Assembly (NCBI GenBank): GCA_035457705.1
Contig: DATIBD010000063.1
Location: forward strand, 53,658 to 117,657
From: DASPGQ01 sp035457705
Lineage (GTDB): Bacteria; Acidobacteriota; Vicinamibacteria; Marinacidobacterales; SMYC01
DNA length: 64,000 nt
Direction of reading: 5' to 3'
A program made the position numbers and the translations under genes. Below, in pieces: positions 51,920 to 60,407 of this stretch. Within the stretch, counting starts at the first letter, position 1; the number at the start of each line of letters is the position of its first letter. The notes beneath the pieces were generated by a model. The model was not told the origin of the DNA and did not search any database. It saw nothing but the letters and a program-made list of their open reading frames with translations.

Positions 51920-52828
51920 TCAGTGGACCGGGACGAGAGCTTCCGCGATTTCACGAAGCTTCGACTGAATCACATGCAAGTTTTGTGGGCCAGTCCGCAG
52001 CAGCAGCTTCTGGGCCGGCTGAAGTCGCTCCAGAGTCGGATCGGAAAAGGCGTAGTTGACGCTCACTGCATGGACCTCGATTCGGTCCTCGACGACCGGT
52101 GTACTCAGCAGAGCGCCTATGGCCTGATTCAACGTCTGGTCGAATGGTTTCTCGAGATACCCGAGCTCGCGGTAGGCCTCGACCAGAAGCGGCTCCAGTC
52201 TCCCGTAGAGCTCGGCGACCCGCGCCGCGTCGACCGACGCGATGCCCGCGGCGACCGAGTCGTAACGACGATAGCTCAGCGGGTCCACGTAGAGAGCCTC
52301 GCGTCTTCGAACGACCTCGAAAGGCTCCTCGGGGGCGAGGTGCCGGAAATGCCGGGTCGGGTCCTCCCCCTCGGCCACGTTTACGATGACGGCGACCGCC
52401 TTGCGAATCAGACCCTCGTCGACGAAGAACGCCGTCACCGAAGGATGGCTGGTGAGAGCTCCGAGGAGATCCCGAACGAAATCGTCGCTCTCCGCGAGCG
52501 CCGGCAGCGGCGGCGAAGACGCCTCGGACGCGGCCATCTCATCCTCGGGCGGCTCGGGCTCCGCGACCTTTTCCTCGACGCGAGCCCGATCGGGCATCGG
52601 GGTCTCCGGCGGCCTCATCCTCTGGGCGAGCCAGATGCCTCCGGTAACCACGATGAGCACGACCGCTGCCCAGATCGCCCAGGCGAAGAAGGGGGAAGAG
52701 CCTGACGCGGAAGGCGGTAACGCCTCGTAAAAGTCGTCCTCATAGACGTCATCCTCGTGAATAACGTCCTCGTAAACCTCGTCCTCGTTGTCTTCGGGAC
52801 GAAAATCCCGCTCATCCCAATCGCTCAT
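51920..52828 (-). CDS. DUF3014-family membrane-anchored protein
   Basis: Start at ATG 52828 (MSDWDERDF), 302 residues. The first 45 residues are acidic with repeated VYED/HEDD units, then one membrane helix (about 49-70, AWAIWAAVVLIVVTGGIWL) and a Pro/Glu-rich linker. The C-terminal 180 residues match DUF3014 as I know it: LPALAESDDFVRDLL, FFVDEGLIRKAVAVIVNVAEG, and RYDSVAAGIASVDAARVAELYGRL. The role of DUF3014 is unknown. It is presumably a periplasmic domain on a single inner-membrane anchor. Upstream is a 311-bp gene-free divergent stretch. Confidence 0.8.
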   Translation of the reverse strand: MSDWDERDFRPEDNEDEVYEDVIHEDDVYEDDFYEALPPSASGSSPFFAWAIWAAVVLIVVTGGIWLAQRMRPPETPMPDRARVEEKVAEPEPPEDEMAASEASSPPLPALAESDDFVRDLLGALTSHPSVTAFFVDEGLIRKAVAVIVNVAEGEDPTRHFRHLAPEEPFEVVRRREALYVDPLSYRRYDSVAAGIASVDAARVAELYGRLEPLLVEAYRELGYLEKPFDQTLNQAIGALLSTPVVEDRIEVHAVSVNYAFSDPTLERLQPAQKLLLRTGPQNLHVIQSKLREIAEALVPVH

Positions 52829-53139
52829 GGGCGCGCCGCCGGAGGCGAAAACGCGAATTTCATACTGCGTTCCCAAAAACTAATTGGACCAGGAACCCTT
52901 GCATTGTAGCGTAGGCTGAGGCGCTGGCGAAGAGAGCCGGAAGCCTTGCCGAACGGCACCCGGCTTCGGGGCTTCGAGTCCGGGGCAATAAGAGTCGACA
53001 CGGGTGTTCCCGAGCTGGCGGCCCAGCTGGATGTGGAATTGCCACTGCCCCGCGGCGCGAATGACGTCAAATGCGAGTTGACAGACGTCGGTATCGCGAA
53101 GAAGGATCGCCGCCACGGAATCGCTGGAGGTCCGAACCC
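52829..53139. other. Gene-free divergent region of 311 bp
   Basis: It lies between the DUF3014 gene (minus) and the DUF885 gene (plus). I see no coding frame with protein-like composition and no RNA gene. On the minus strand a weak promoter pair (TTCGCC, 17 bp, TACAAT) could serve the DUF3014 gene. The GGAGG Shine-Dalgarno of the DUF885 gene lies at its right edge, about 53126. Confidence 0.5.
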
Positions 53140-54801
53140 ATGCCCCAACTGGCTCGTAGAGGCTGTACCCTCGCAATGCTCCTCCTCGCCGCGACTCTTG
53201 TTCCAACCCACTACGCGATCGAGACGACGCGCGCTTCGACCGCGAGTTACGACGAGCTGGTCGCGCTGTTCCAGGAGTGGCGGGCGTTCGAAAAGCCCAG
53301 GCTCGTCGACGGCGTCCCCGATTACTCGGCCGCCGCCATGGCGGCCCAGCGCGCGGAGCTTGCGACATTCCGTCGCCGGCTCGAAGCGATCGAAACGGGT
53401 GGTTGGCCGGTGGCGCAGCGGATCGATTACCAACTGGTCATGGCGGAGATGAGCGGCCTCGACTTCGACCATCGCGTGCGCAGACCCTGGGCCCGCAACC
53501 CGGCGTTCTATACCATGATCTTCCCCGGCCAGAGCGACGTGCCGGCGCACGAGGGCCCGGTCGCGCACGGGTGGATCGACCTCTGGACGTACGACTATCC
53601 ACTCGATTTGGAGAGCGCGGCCGAGCTGGCCTCGCGGCTCCGAACCATACCGCCGATGCTCGAGCAGGCGCGTGGCAATCTCGTCGAGGACGCTCGCGAC
53701 CTCTGGACGATGGGCATTCGCAGCATGGAGGGTCAGAGCGCCGATCTCACTGCCCTGGCGAGCCGCGTGGCGGGGACGAGCGCGGAGCTCGATCGCGCCA
53801 TCGCGAGCGCGCGCGACGCTACCGATGAGTTCCGGGCCTGGCTCGAGCGCGAGGCTCCCTCCAAGACGGGTCCCTCGGGTATCGGCATCGACCATTACAC
53901 CTGGTACGCCCAGCACGTTCACCTCGTCCCCTATTCCTGGGAGGAACAGGTGACGATCATGCGCCGCGAGCTGGCCCGAGCCCATTCGACCTTGAGGCTC
54001 GAGGAGCACAAAAACCGCACGCTTCCGCCGATGACGCGCGTTCAGACCGCCGAGGAGTACGACCGGCGCTTCAACGCTGCGGTTACCGAGTACATGACGT
54101 TTCTCGAGCAGGAGGAAATCGTCTCGGTGCGCGACTACATGGATGCCGCTCTGAGGGCTCGGATCGGACAGTTCCGACCAGCGGAAGGACTTCGCGGATT
54201 CTTCGACGAAGTCGACTACCGGGAGCCGGTCACGATGCGCACTCATGGCTACCACTGGATCGAGCTCGCCCGGATGGTCGAGGAGCCTCACGCGAGCGAC
54301 ATCCGAAGGGTCCCTTCGCTCTTCAATATCTTCGACGCGCGCTCCGAAGGGCTCGCCACCGGAATGGAAGAGATGATGATGCACGCGGGGCTCTTCGAAG
54401 GAAAGCCGCGCGCTCGCGAGCTCGTTTACATCCTCTTGGCGCAGCGCGCCGCCAGAGCGCTCGGAGGCCTGATGATGCACGCGAACGAGTACACCATCGA
54501 GCAAGCGGCGCAGTTTGCGTCCCGATGGACACCTCATGGCTGGATGCCGCCGGACAGCGATACCGTTTGGGGCGAGCAGCACCTCTACTTGCAGCAGCCA
54601 GGCTACGGGACGAGCTACATCATCGGCAAGATCGAGATCGAGAAGCTCCTCGCCGAACGAGCCCTCGAGCTCGGCGACGGGTTCACCCTGAAGGATTTCC
54701 TGGACGAGTTCACCGCGTCGGGCGTCATTCCTGTCTCTCTGATTCGCTGGGAGCTGACAGGGCGGGACGATGAGATCCGCCAGATGACCGCGGCTCGATA
54801 G
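53140..54801 (+). CDS. Exported DUF885-family hydrolase
   Basis: ATG 53140 is preceded by GGAGG; 553 residues with signal peptide MPQLARRGCTLAMLLLAATLVP. The fold follows DUF885: N-terminal YDELVALFQEWRAFEKPRL, a helical middle (IPPMLEQARGNL), and the active region HGYHWIELARMVEEP and SEGLATGMEEMMMHAG, with an essential-looking Glu in EGLATG. The classic HE..PGH form is changed to HWIEL, so a different metal site is possible. Predicted role: exported peptidase or esterase. Its end overlaps the convergent regulator gene by 77 bp. Confidence 0.8.
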   Translation: MPQLARRGCTLAMLLLAATLVPTHYAIETTRASTASYDELVALFQEWRAFEKPRLVDGVPDYSAAAMAAQRAELATFRRRLEAIETGGWPVAQRIDYQLVMAEMSGLDFDHRVRRPWARNPAFYTMIFPGQSDVPAHEGPVAHGWIDLWTYDYPLDLESAAELASRLRTIPPMLEQARGNLVEDARDLWTMGIRSMEGQSADLTALASRVAGTSAELDRAIASARDATDEFRAWLEREAPSKTGPSGIGIDHYTWYAQHVHLVPYSWEEQVTIMRRELARAHSTLRLEEHKNRTLPPMTRVQTAEEYDRRFNAAVTEYMTFLEQEEIVSVRDYMDAALRARIGQFRPAEGLRGFFDEVDYREPVTMRTHGYHWIELARMVEEPHASDIRRVPSLFNIFDARSEGLATGMEEMMMHAGLFEGKPRARELVYILLAQRAARALGGLMMHANEYTIEQAAQFASRWTPHGWMPPDSDTVWGEQHLYLQQPGYGTSYIIGKIEIEKLLAERALELGDGFTLKDFLDEFTASGVIPVSLIRWELTGRDDEIRQMTAAR

Positions 54802-56581
54802 CGACGGGTCTCGGGGCGTCGACCCGTTTCGCGATCTCTTCGAACACCGAATGGTGGCGCAAGGGATCGAGTCGTGGATCGACCCGGATGTCGGCGAGGT
54901 CGGTCTCTCCTTTGTCGCAGGCCCGCTCCAACCACTCGAGTGCGCGGTCCACCTCGCCGAGCGCGGCGTAGTCGATCGCCACGTCATAGGCCGGGCGGGC
55001 ACGAGACGTCTCGACCGACCCTCGCAGGAGACCGCCGATGCCTTCTTCCTGCAGCGTCACGCGAGCTTGGGCAAGGCTCTCGGCCGAATCCCCTTCGAGC
55101 TCCATGACCCGTATGAACGCTTCCCCGGCCTCCTCGTGACGACCGGCGGCGATCAGGATCCACTTCAGGCTGTCGACGGCGGGAAGGAAATCGCGATCGA
55201 GCTCGATGGTCCGCCGGGATTGTTCGATCGCCTCTTCGTAGCGACGCGCGAAGAACAACTGCCAGGCGAGCTCGCTGCGTACAATCAAGGAGAGCGGATC
55301 GAGATCCAACGCTTTTCGAGTCGATGCAATCGCCTCCTCGTGCCGGCCCCTCGATGAAAGAAACCCTCCGAGCCAGTGATGGGCTCGGGCGAGATTGGGA
55401 TTGACCTCGATCGCTCTGCGGTATTCGCGCTCGGCAGCCTCCCAGTCCCATTGGTAAGCGTCCTTCAAGTACGCGAGCACGAGGTGAGCGTCGGCGAAGT
55501 CGGGCTCGAGCTCGAGCGCCCTGGTGATCGGCTGAATCGCCAGCGAATAGGCCTCCGCAGGCTCCAGGAAGTCGTAATTGCCGAGGAGCGCATAGGTCTC
55601 GGCCAACCCCGCGTAGGCCGCGGCAAAGCTCGGATCTCGGGCCACCGCGGCTTCGAAGGAAGCCAATGCGGAGGAGAACCCGTCCTGCGAGCGCCGGTTG
55701 AGGAAGAACCGCCCTCGAAGAAAAAGCTCGTAGGCCTGGGTGTCCGGAGGCTTTCGCTCTTCGGGAACGAGCCGAACGGCCATTGCCCGAGCGACCTCGG
55801 ATGCAATCTCTTTCTGGGTAGCGATCAACTGATCGAGCTCACGCTCGAAGTCGGCCGACCAGACGCTGGCTTCGTCCGAGCCCCGCACGAGCCGGGCGGC
55901 AATGCGCAGCTTCCTGCCATCGGAGCGAACCGAGCCCTCGAGCAGGAAATCGACGTCGAGCTCGGCCCCGACCTCGCGCGCGGTCTTCGACCGGCCCTTG
56001 TACGGAAGGACCGAAGTTCTCGCGATGACCGCGAGCTGCTCAGAGCTCTTCGTCGCGAGCTCGGTGATGAGCTCCTCGGTCAGACCGTCAGCGAGAAAGT
56101 CCTGGGAAGGGTCCTGGCTCAGATTCTCGAATGGGAGGACGGCGACTCGGATCGGCCTTTCGGGAGCCAAGAGGACTCGAACGGTGAGGGCGGCGAGCCC
56201 GACCACGAGAACGGATGCCGCCAGCAGCCACGGCCATCGCTTTCCTGATGAGGCATTGGACGTCTCGACCGGAGCAATGAAGCGGTAGCCACGCCTCGGG
56301 ACCGTCGCCACGTAGCGAGGGTTGGTGGCGGAGTCGTCGAGCGCCTCCCGGAGACGGCGCACCGCCGCGTTGAGCCCCGCCTCGAAGTCCACGTGGACGG
56401 TCTCGGGCCAAAGAGCACGGCGGATCTCGTCGCGATTCACCGTCCTCCCAGCACGTTCCACGAGCAGCTCGAGGAGCCTCAACGGTTGATCCTGAATGGG
56501 CATACGTCGACCTTCGCGCCGAAGCTCGCCGTGGGTACGGTCGAGCTCGAAGAGCCCGAAGCGGAAAAGCCCTCTGGCCAT
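54725..56581 (-). CDS. Membrane-bound winged-helix regulator with TolB-like and TPR domains
   Basis: A 618-residue one-component regulator. Residues 1-103 are an OmpR/CadC-type winged helix (FRFGLFELDRTHGELRREG, AGRTVNRDEIRRALWPE, YVATVPRRGYRF). One membrane helix (about 114-136) leads to a TolB/FlgO-like domain (RVAVLPFENLSQDPSQDFLADGL, DVDFLLEGSVRSDG) and then about eight TPR repeats to residue 600. Such CadC-like proteins are very common in Acidobacteriota. The DNA-binding part is cytoplasmic, the rest is probably periplasmic. The target genes are unknown; the divergent GT39 gene is a candidate. Confidence 0.85.
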   Translation of the reverse strand: MARGLFRFGLFELDRTHGELRREGRRMPIQDQPLRLLELLVERAGRTVNRDEIRRALWPETVHVDFEAGLNAAVRRLREALDDSATNPRYVATVPRRGYRFIAPVETSNASSGKRWPWLLAASVLVVGLAALTVRVLLAPERPIRVAVLPFENLSQDPSQDFLADGLTEELITELATKSSEQLAVIARTSVLPYKGRSKTAREVGAELDVDFLLEGSVRSDGRKLRIAARLVRGSDEASVWSADFERELDQLIATQKEIASEVARAMAVRLVPEERKPPDTQAYELFLRGRFFLNRRSQDGFSSALASFEAAVARDPSFAAAYAGLAETYALLGNYDFLEPAEAYSLAIQPITRALELEPDFADAHLVLAYLKDAYQWDWEAAEREYRRAIEVNPNLARAHHWLGGFLSSRGRHEEAIASTRKALDLDPLSLIVRSELAWQLFFARRYEEAIEQSRRTIELDRDFLPAVDSLKWILIAAGRHEEAGEAFIRVMELEGDSAESLAQARVTLQEEGIGGLLRGSVETSRARPAYDVAIDYAALGEVDRALEWLERACDKGETDLADIRVDPRLDPLRHHSVFEEIAKRVDAPRPVAIEPRSSGGSHRPALSAPSESERQE

Positions 56582-56709
56582 CGCTCGGGACGAAGCGTAG
56601 CACGTAATGAAAGACCGCAGACCTTTCCAGATCCGAGACTTGGCGCGTCATCTTCAAATCAGGGGCTCGTGGGTTGCCAGAGGTGACCCCACATCGAATA
56701 CTCGTAGCC

Positions 56710-58209
56710 ATGTCGTACCGCAACCTGTTCCTCGTGTTTGCTGCAGCCAAGATCGGCCTCCATCTGGCGACGGCGACCGAGTACGGCTACTTTCGCGACG
56801 AGCTCTACTACCTGGCCTGCTCCGAGCATCTGGATCTGGGCTACGTCGACCACCCCTCCCTTTCGATTCTCGTTCTGCGAGCCTCCCGAGCGCTCCTCGG
56901 GGATTCTCTCCCGGCGATACGGATCGTCCCCGCACTCGCGGGTGCGCTGACCCTGGCCCTCGTGGGCCTCATGACTCGAGAGCTCGGTGGGGGGCGCTAC
57001 GCCTGCGTATTGGCTCTGACTGCGGCCTTGGTGGCACCCGCCTATCTGAGTGTCAGCCAGTTCTACTCAATGAACGCCTTCGATGTGACCGCCTGGGCGC
57101 TAGTTGCCTTCTTGATCATCCGCATGGCTCGGCGTGAAGAGCGTCTGTGGCCTTTGGTCGGGCTCGCCTTGGCTTTGGGGCTCGCCAACAAGATCAGCAT
57201 TCTCTGGCTCGGTGCCGGATTGACGGTCGGTGTCGCGGCGACGCGCGAGCGCCGCTGGCTTTTGACCTCAGGGCCCTGGCTCGCGGCCGGCGTGGCCCTC
57301 GCCGGGCTGGCTCCCTACTTGGTATGGCAAACGTTACATGGATGGCCGACCCTCGAGTTCATGCAGATCGCGACGACCGAGAAGATGCGCGACGTCGCAC
57401 CCCTGGAGTTTCTCATCGGTCAAATCGAAATGATGCACCCCCTGACGGCCCCTCTCTGGATTTCCGGACTCCTGTTCTATTTGCTCGCACCAAGCGGGCG
57501 TCCGTTCCGGATGTTGGGCTTCGTCTATCTGAGTGTTTTCGCAATCCTCATGAGTGCGGGCACGAGTCGGTCGGGCTACCTGGCACCCGCCTACACCTGG
57601 CTGCTCCCCGCTGGAGGCGTCGTTTTCGAGTCCTGGCTCTCCTCGCGGTGGGTGCGAGCATCTCTCGTGCTCGCCCTGATTCTGGGCGGCGCGGTTCTCG
57701 CTCCGTTCACCATTCCTCTGCTTCCCGTGAGCACGTACGTTCGATACGCGAGAGCCCTCGGTCAGGAGCCATCCACGGAAGAGCGCAAGGAGCTCGGGGC
57801 ACTTTCCCAGCACTACGCCGACATGCATGGCTGGGAAGACATCGTCCGCAAGGTCGCTCGCGTGTGGGCCAGCCTTCCGGAGGACGAACGGGCAGACGTC
57901 GGGATTCTCGCTCCGGACTATGGCATTGCCGGAGCCATCAACCTCTTCGGTGAGGACGTCGGACTTCCGAAATCATCGAGCGGCCACAACAACTATTGGT
58001 TCTGGGGCCCGACGGGCGGAAACGTCTGGATCGTGATCGGAGGCTCCGAGGCAGGCTTGCGAGCGAGGTTCGACCAGGTGACCCGGCTCCTCGATGCGCT
58101 CGACTGTGGATACTGCATGCCCTACGAGTCGCAACGAAGCGTCTGGATCTGCCGGGGAATGAAGACATCGCTCGAAGATTTCTGGCGCGGCGTTCGCCAT
58201 TTCGATTGA
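56710..58209 (+). CDS. GT39/ArnT-like polyprenyl-phosphate-dependent glycosyltransferase
   Basis: Start taken at ATG 56710; no good Shine-Dalgarno is seen, and a TTG at 56674 is the alternative. The 499-residue product has 10-12 membrane helices and the GT39 signature in its first loop: YGYFRDELYYLACSEHLDLGYVDHPSL, where the acidic pair is catalytic. The motif ANKISILWLGAG and a soluble C-terminal domain (about 370-499) fit the PMT_2 group. It probably moves a sugar from polyprenyl phosphate onto lipid or protein outside the inner membrane. The divergent neighbour is the regulator at 54725-56581. Confidence 0.85.
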   Translation: MSYRNLFLVFAAAKIGLHLATATEYGYFRDELYYLACSEHLDLGYVDHPSLSILVLRASRALLGDSLPAIRIVPALAGALTLALVGLMTRELGGGRYACVLALTAALVAPAYLSVSQFYSMNAFDVTAWALVAFLIIRMARREERLWPLVGLALALGLANKISILWLGAGLTVGVAATRERRWLLTSGPWLAAGVALAGLAPYLVWQTLHGWPTLEFMQIATTEKMRDVAPLEFLIGQIEMMHPLTAPLWISGLLFYLLAPSGRPFRMLGFVYLSVFAILMSAGTSRSGYLAPAYTWLLPAGGVVFESWLSSRWVRASLVLALILGGAVLAPFTIPLLPVSTYVRYARALGQEPSTEERKELGALSQHYADMHGWEDIVRKVARVWASLPEDERADVGILAPDYGIAGAINLFGEDVGLPKSSSGHNNYWFWGPTGGNVWIVIGGSEAGLRARFDQVTRLLDALDCGYCMPYESQRSVWICRGMKTSLEDFWRGVRHFD

Positions 58210-58237
58210 GCGCGTGCTGCCAAAGAACGGCTTCGAA

Positions 58238-59023
58238 TCAGAAGACTACGGCGCTCTCGCCGCGCTCGGCAATGAGCTTCTCGAGCCGGTCGAGCAACAC
58301 ATCGCGACGCGCGAGAATCGCATCGACTTGCCGCTCCATTAGCAACCTTCCGAACTTGAAGCGAAGGGCGTCGGGCTCGAGCGCCCGGATCTCCTCGACG
58401 AGTCGCTTGTCGAAACGCTCCGGGATTTGGTCGGGGTTCGGACTCAGCTCGTTGGTGCTCAAAAACGCCTGGGAGTGATCGATCAGGACGATTCCCCAGC
58501 CGGAATCGACCAAATAGTCTCGGTCGCTCCGGTCCCAGTTGCTGATGAGGTTGTCGAAAACCTTCATGCGGGAAATCTGGCGCTCCCACCGCTCGGGCTC
58601 CGCAGGTGTTTCGTCTCTCACGTCGGCGAACAATCGGCATCCGTCGACCCAGAGTTGGAGCGACCCCGGTACGCCGTCCACGGTCCTCACCACGGTGGGG
58701 GGAACCATCCTGAGATCGAGGAGCTTGTCGAGCTCGTACGCGGCGACCTCCGCCTGGTAGCTTTCCCAGGCCCATTCTTTCTTGCCCCGCTCGATGGGCT
58801 TCCAGAGTCCGGAGAGAGTGCTCCCGTCCAGGGACAAGGTCAGCTTCTTGGGGTCGTTCCTGCCTTCGCCGAGCGGCTTGATCGACGTCACCTCGCCCTT
58901 GGCGAGGATCTGCTCGACCTCCGTGCTGCGCTCCGCCCAAGGCTGGGACGCGAATGCGAAGCTAGCGATGGCGAACGAAGCGATCCAAGGTATGCACCGA
59001 AAAAGCGGTACGTCTCCCTTCAT
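58238..59023 (-). CDS. Exported FAM20C-like atypical kinase, second paralogue
   Basis: ATG 59023 with a G-rich site upstream gives 261 residues with a signal peptide (MKGDVPLFRC...FAFAS). It is paralogous to the product of 8969-9832: shared blocks are VAAYELDKLL, MVPPTV and GSLQLWV. The kinase-like residues are Lys about 75 (LWKPI), Glu about 97, the catalytic Asp in SNWDRSDRDY (164) and the metal Asp in VLIDHSQAF (182); the DRH motif here reads DRS. The protein is probably periplasmic or secreted. Activity is inferred from the motifs only. It is convergent with the GT39 gene. Confidence 0.55.
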   Translation of the reverse strand: MKGDVPLFRCIPWIASFAIASFAFASQPWAERSTEVEQILAKGEVTSIKPLGEGRNDPKKLTLSLDGSTLSGLWKPIERGKKEWAWESYQAEVAAYELDKLLDLRMVPPTVVRTVDGVPGSLQLWVDGCRLFADVRDETPAEPERWERQISRMKVFDNLISNWDRSDRDYLVDSGWGIVLIDHSQAFLSTNELSPNPDQIPERFDKRLVEEIRALEPDALRFKFGRLLMERQVDAILARRDVLLDRLEKLIAERGESAVVF

Positions 59024-59141
59024 CGGCCCATCCCCCTTCCTCGGATGACATAGCGAAAATACCATCTCGCGCCGCTCTCCCGCAAGCTAGCCGAGTCGTG
59101 ACGGGCGTTTTGTGTTAACGTGCGATCAAACGAGGAAAGAC

Positions 59142-60407
59142 ATGATGAGGAAACGGATTTCTTTCTGCATGGGCGCCGCGATTCTTTTTCTCGTTGGCGG
59201 AACCGCGTTCGGCGAGAAGCTCCGGGGATACATCTGGGATCTGAGTGCGAGCTCGCTCGTGGTGGAAGGCGTTCCCGTGCGGACAACCGCCGAGACCCGA
59301 ATCGAGCGCCCGAATCACAAAGGCGCGACGTTTGCGGACCTCCGCATCGGCTGGGAGGTCGAGGTCGAGGGCGCGAGGGGGGGCGACGCTTTTCTCGCCG
59401 AGAAGCTCAAGGTCAAGAACAAGCGGTTCGAGGAGGCCGATCTCCAGGGCTTTTTGGAAGTCAGGGAAAGCACCCGGGTCGAGCTCGGGGGCCGCGAGCT
59501 CGTGTGGCCCCAAGGAGCCGAGCCGGCCGAACCGCTCCGTTCGGGGATGCGAATCGATGGAAAGGGCATCGTCCTCGACCGTGGCGCGGTCCAAGTAAAG
59601 GAGGCCAAGATCTATCCGCCGGGCTTCGACGAGGAAGAAACGCGGTTCATGGGCCTCGTCGCCCAGGAAGTCGAGCAGATGAAGGAAAAGCTCCCTCTCG
59701 CCGACGACGCGGCCCTGCAGGATTACGTCGCCCGAGTGGGCTCGCGTCTGGTGCCCCGATGGGTCGACAACGATGAGCTGAAGTTCAACTTCAGCGTCAT
59801 CGATGATCCGAGCCTGAACGCCTTCGCCCTCCCGGACGGCACGGTCGTCGTTCATACGGGACTTCTCGGCGTTCTGGGGAACGAAGCGCAGCTTGCAACC
59901 GTCATGGGGCACGAGATCGCCCATGCCACTCATCGTCACGGCTACCGGGGTTACAAACAGCGGAACAAGCTGAAGTGGCTGCAGCTGGGGGCGCTGGCCG
60001 GCGGGATCGTCGTGGGCGCGAAAACGGACAATCCTTGGGCGGGACTGCTGACGGGGCTCGGCTCGAGTCTGACCCTGGGAGCCATCGTCAACGGTCACGG
60101 CCGCGATCTCGAAGACGAGGCGGACCGCGTCGGTCTCGAGTACATGATCGATGCGGGATACGATCCCTTCCAAGCACCCGAGGTCTGGAGAATCTTCAAT
60201 AATCACACCGGAGATCAGGGAGCCGTGGCGAACTTCTTCTTCAGCGACCATTCGACGCACCAGGCGCGCATCAGCAACCTGACCCGCGAGATCAACTCGA
60301 ACTATCGGGGGAAGATGGACACGGTGTCCTTGAAGACCAACGAGGACGCGTTCAAGAGGGCCACCGCCAAGCTGAAGGCTGCGCCCGCGAAGCCAAGCTC
60401 ACGCTAA
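59142..60407 (+). CDS. Exported M48-family metalloprotease with N-terminal DUF5666-like domain
   Basis: ATG 59142 follows CGAGGAAAG. The 421-residue product has a signal peptide (MMRKRISFCMGAAILFLVGGTAFG) and a beta-barrel-like domain of DUF5666 type in residues 25-150 (LRGYIWDLSASSLVVEGV, then VEVEGARGGDAFLAEKLKVK). The peptidase domain has the zinc motif MGHEIAHATHRHG and the third ligand Glu in LEDEADRVGLEYM, as in BepA/YfgC-type periplasmic M48 enzymes that act on outer-membrane proteins. The role in envelope quality control is inferred. A convergent esterase gene overlaps its 3' end by 4 bp. Confidence 0.9.
   Translation: MMRKRISFCMGAAILFLVGGTAFGEKLRGYIWDLSASSLVVEGVPVRTTAETRIERPNHKGATFADLRIGWEVEVEGARGGDAFLAEKLKVKNKRFEEADLQGFLEVRESTRVELGGRELVWPQGAEPAEPLRSGMRIDGKGIVLDRGAVQVKEAKIYPPGFDEEETRFMGLVAQEVEQMKEKLPLADDAALQDYVARVGSRLVPRWVDNDELKFNFSVIDDPSLNAFALPDGTVVVHTGLLGVLGNEAQLATVMGHEIAHATHRHGYRGYKQRNKLKWLQLGALAGGIVVGAKTDNPWAGLLTGLGSSLTLGAIVNGHGRDLEDEADRVGLEYMIDAGYDPFQAPEVWRIFNNHTGDQGAVANFFFSDHSTHQARISNLTREINSNYRGKMDTVSLKTNEDAFKRATAKLKAAPAKPSSR

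Noticed and set aside
53140..54801. Classical HExxH metallopeptidase
   Set aside because: No HExxH is present; the region reads HWIEL, and the remaining pattern fits DUF885 instead.
52825..55002. 725-codon minus-strand frame over the DUF885 gene and the 311-bp gap
   Set aside because: It is antisense to a gene with signal peptide, Shine-Dalgarno and family motifs; no domain is seen.
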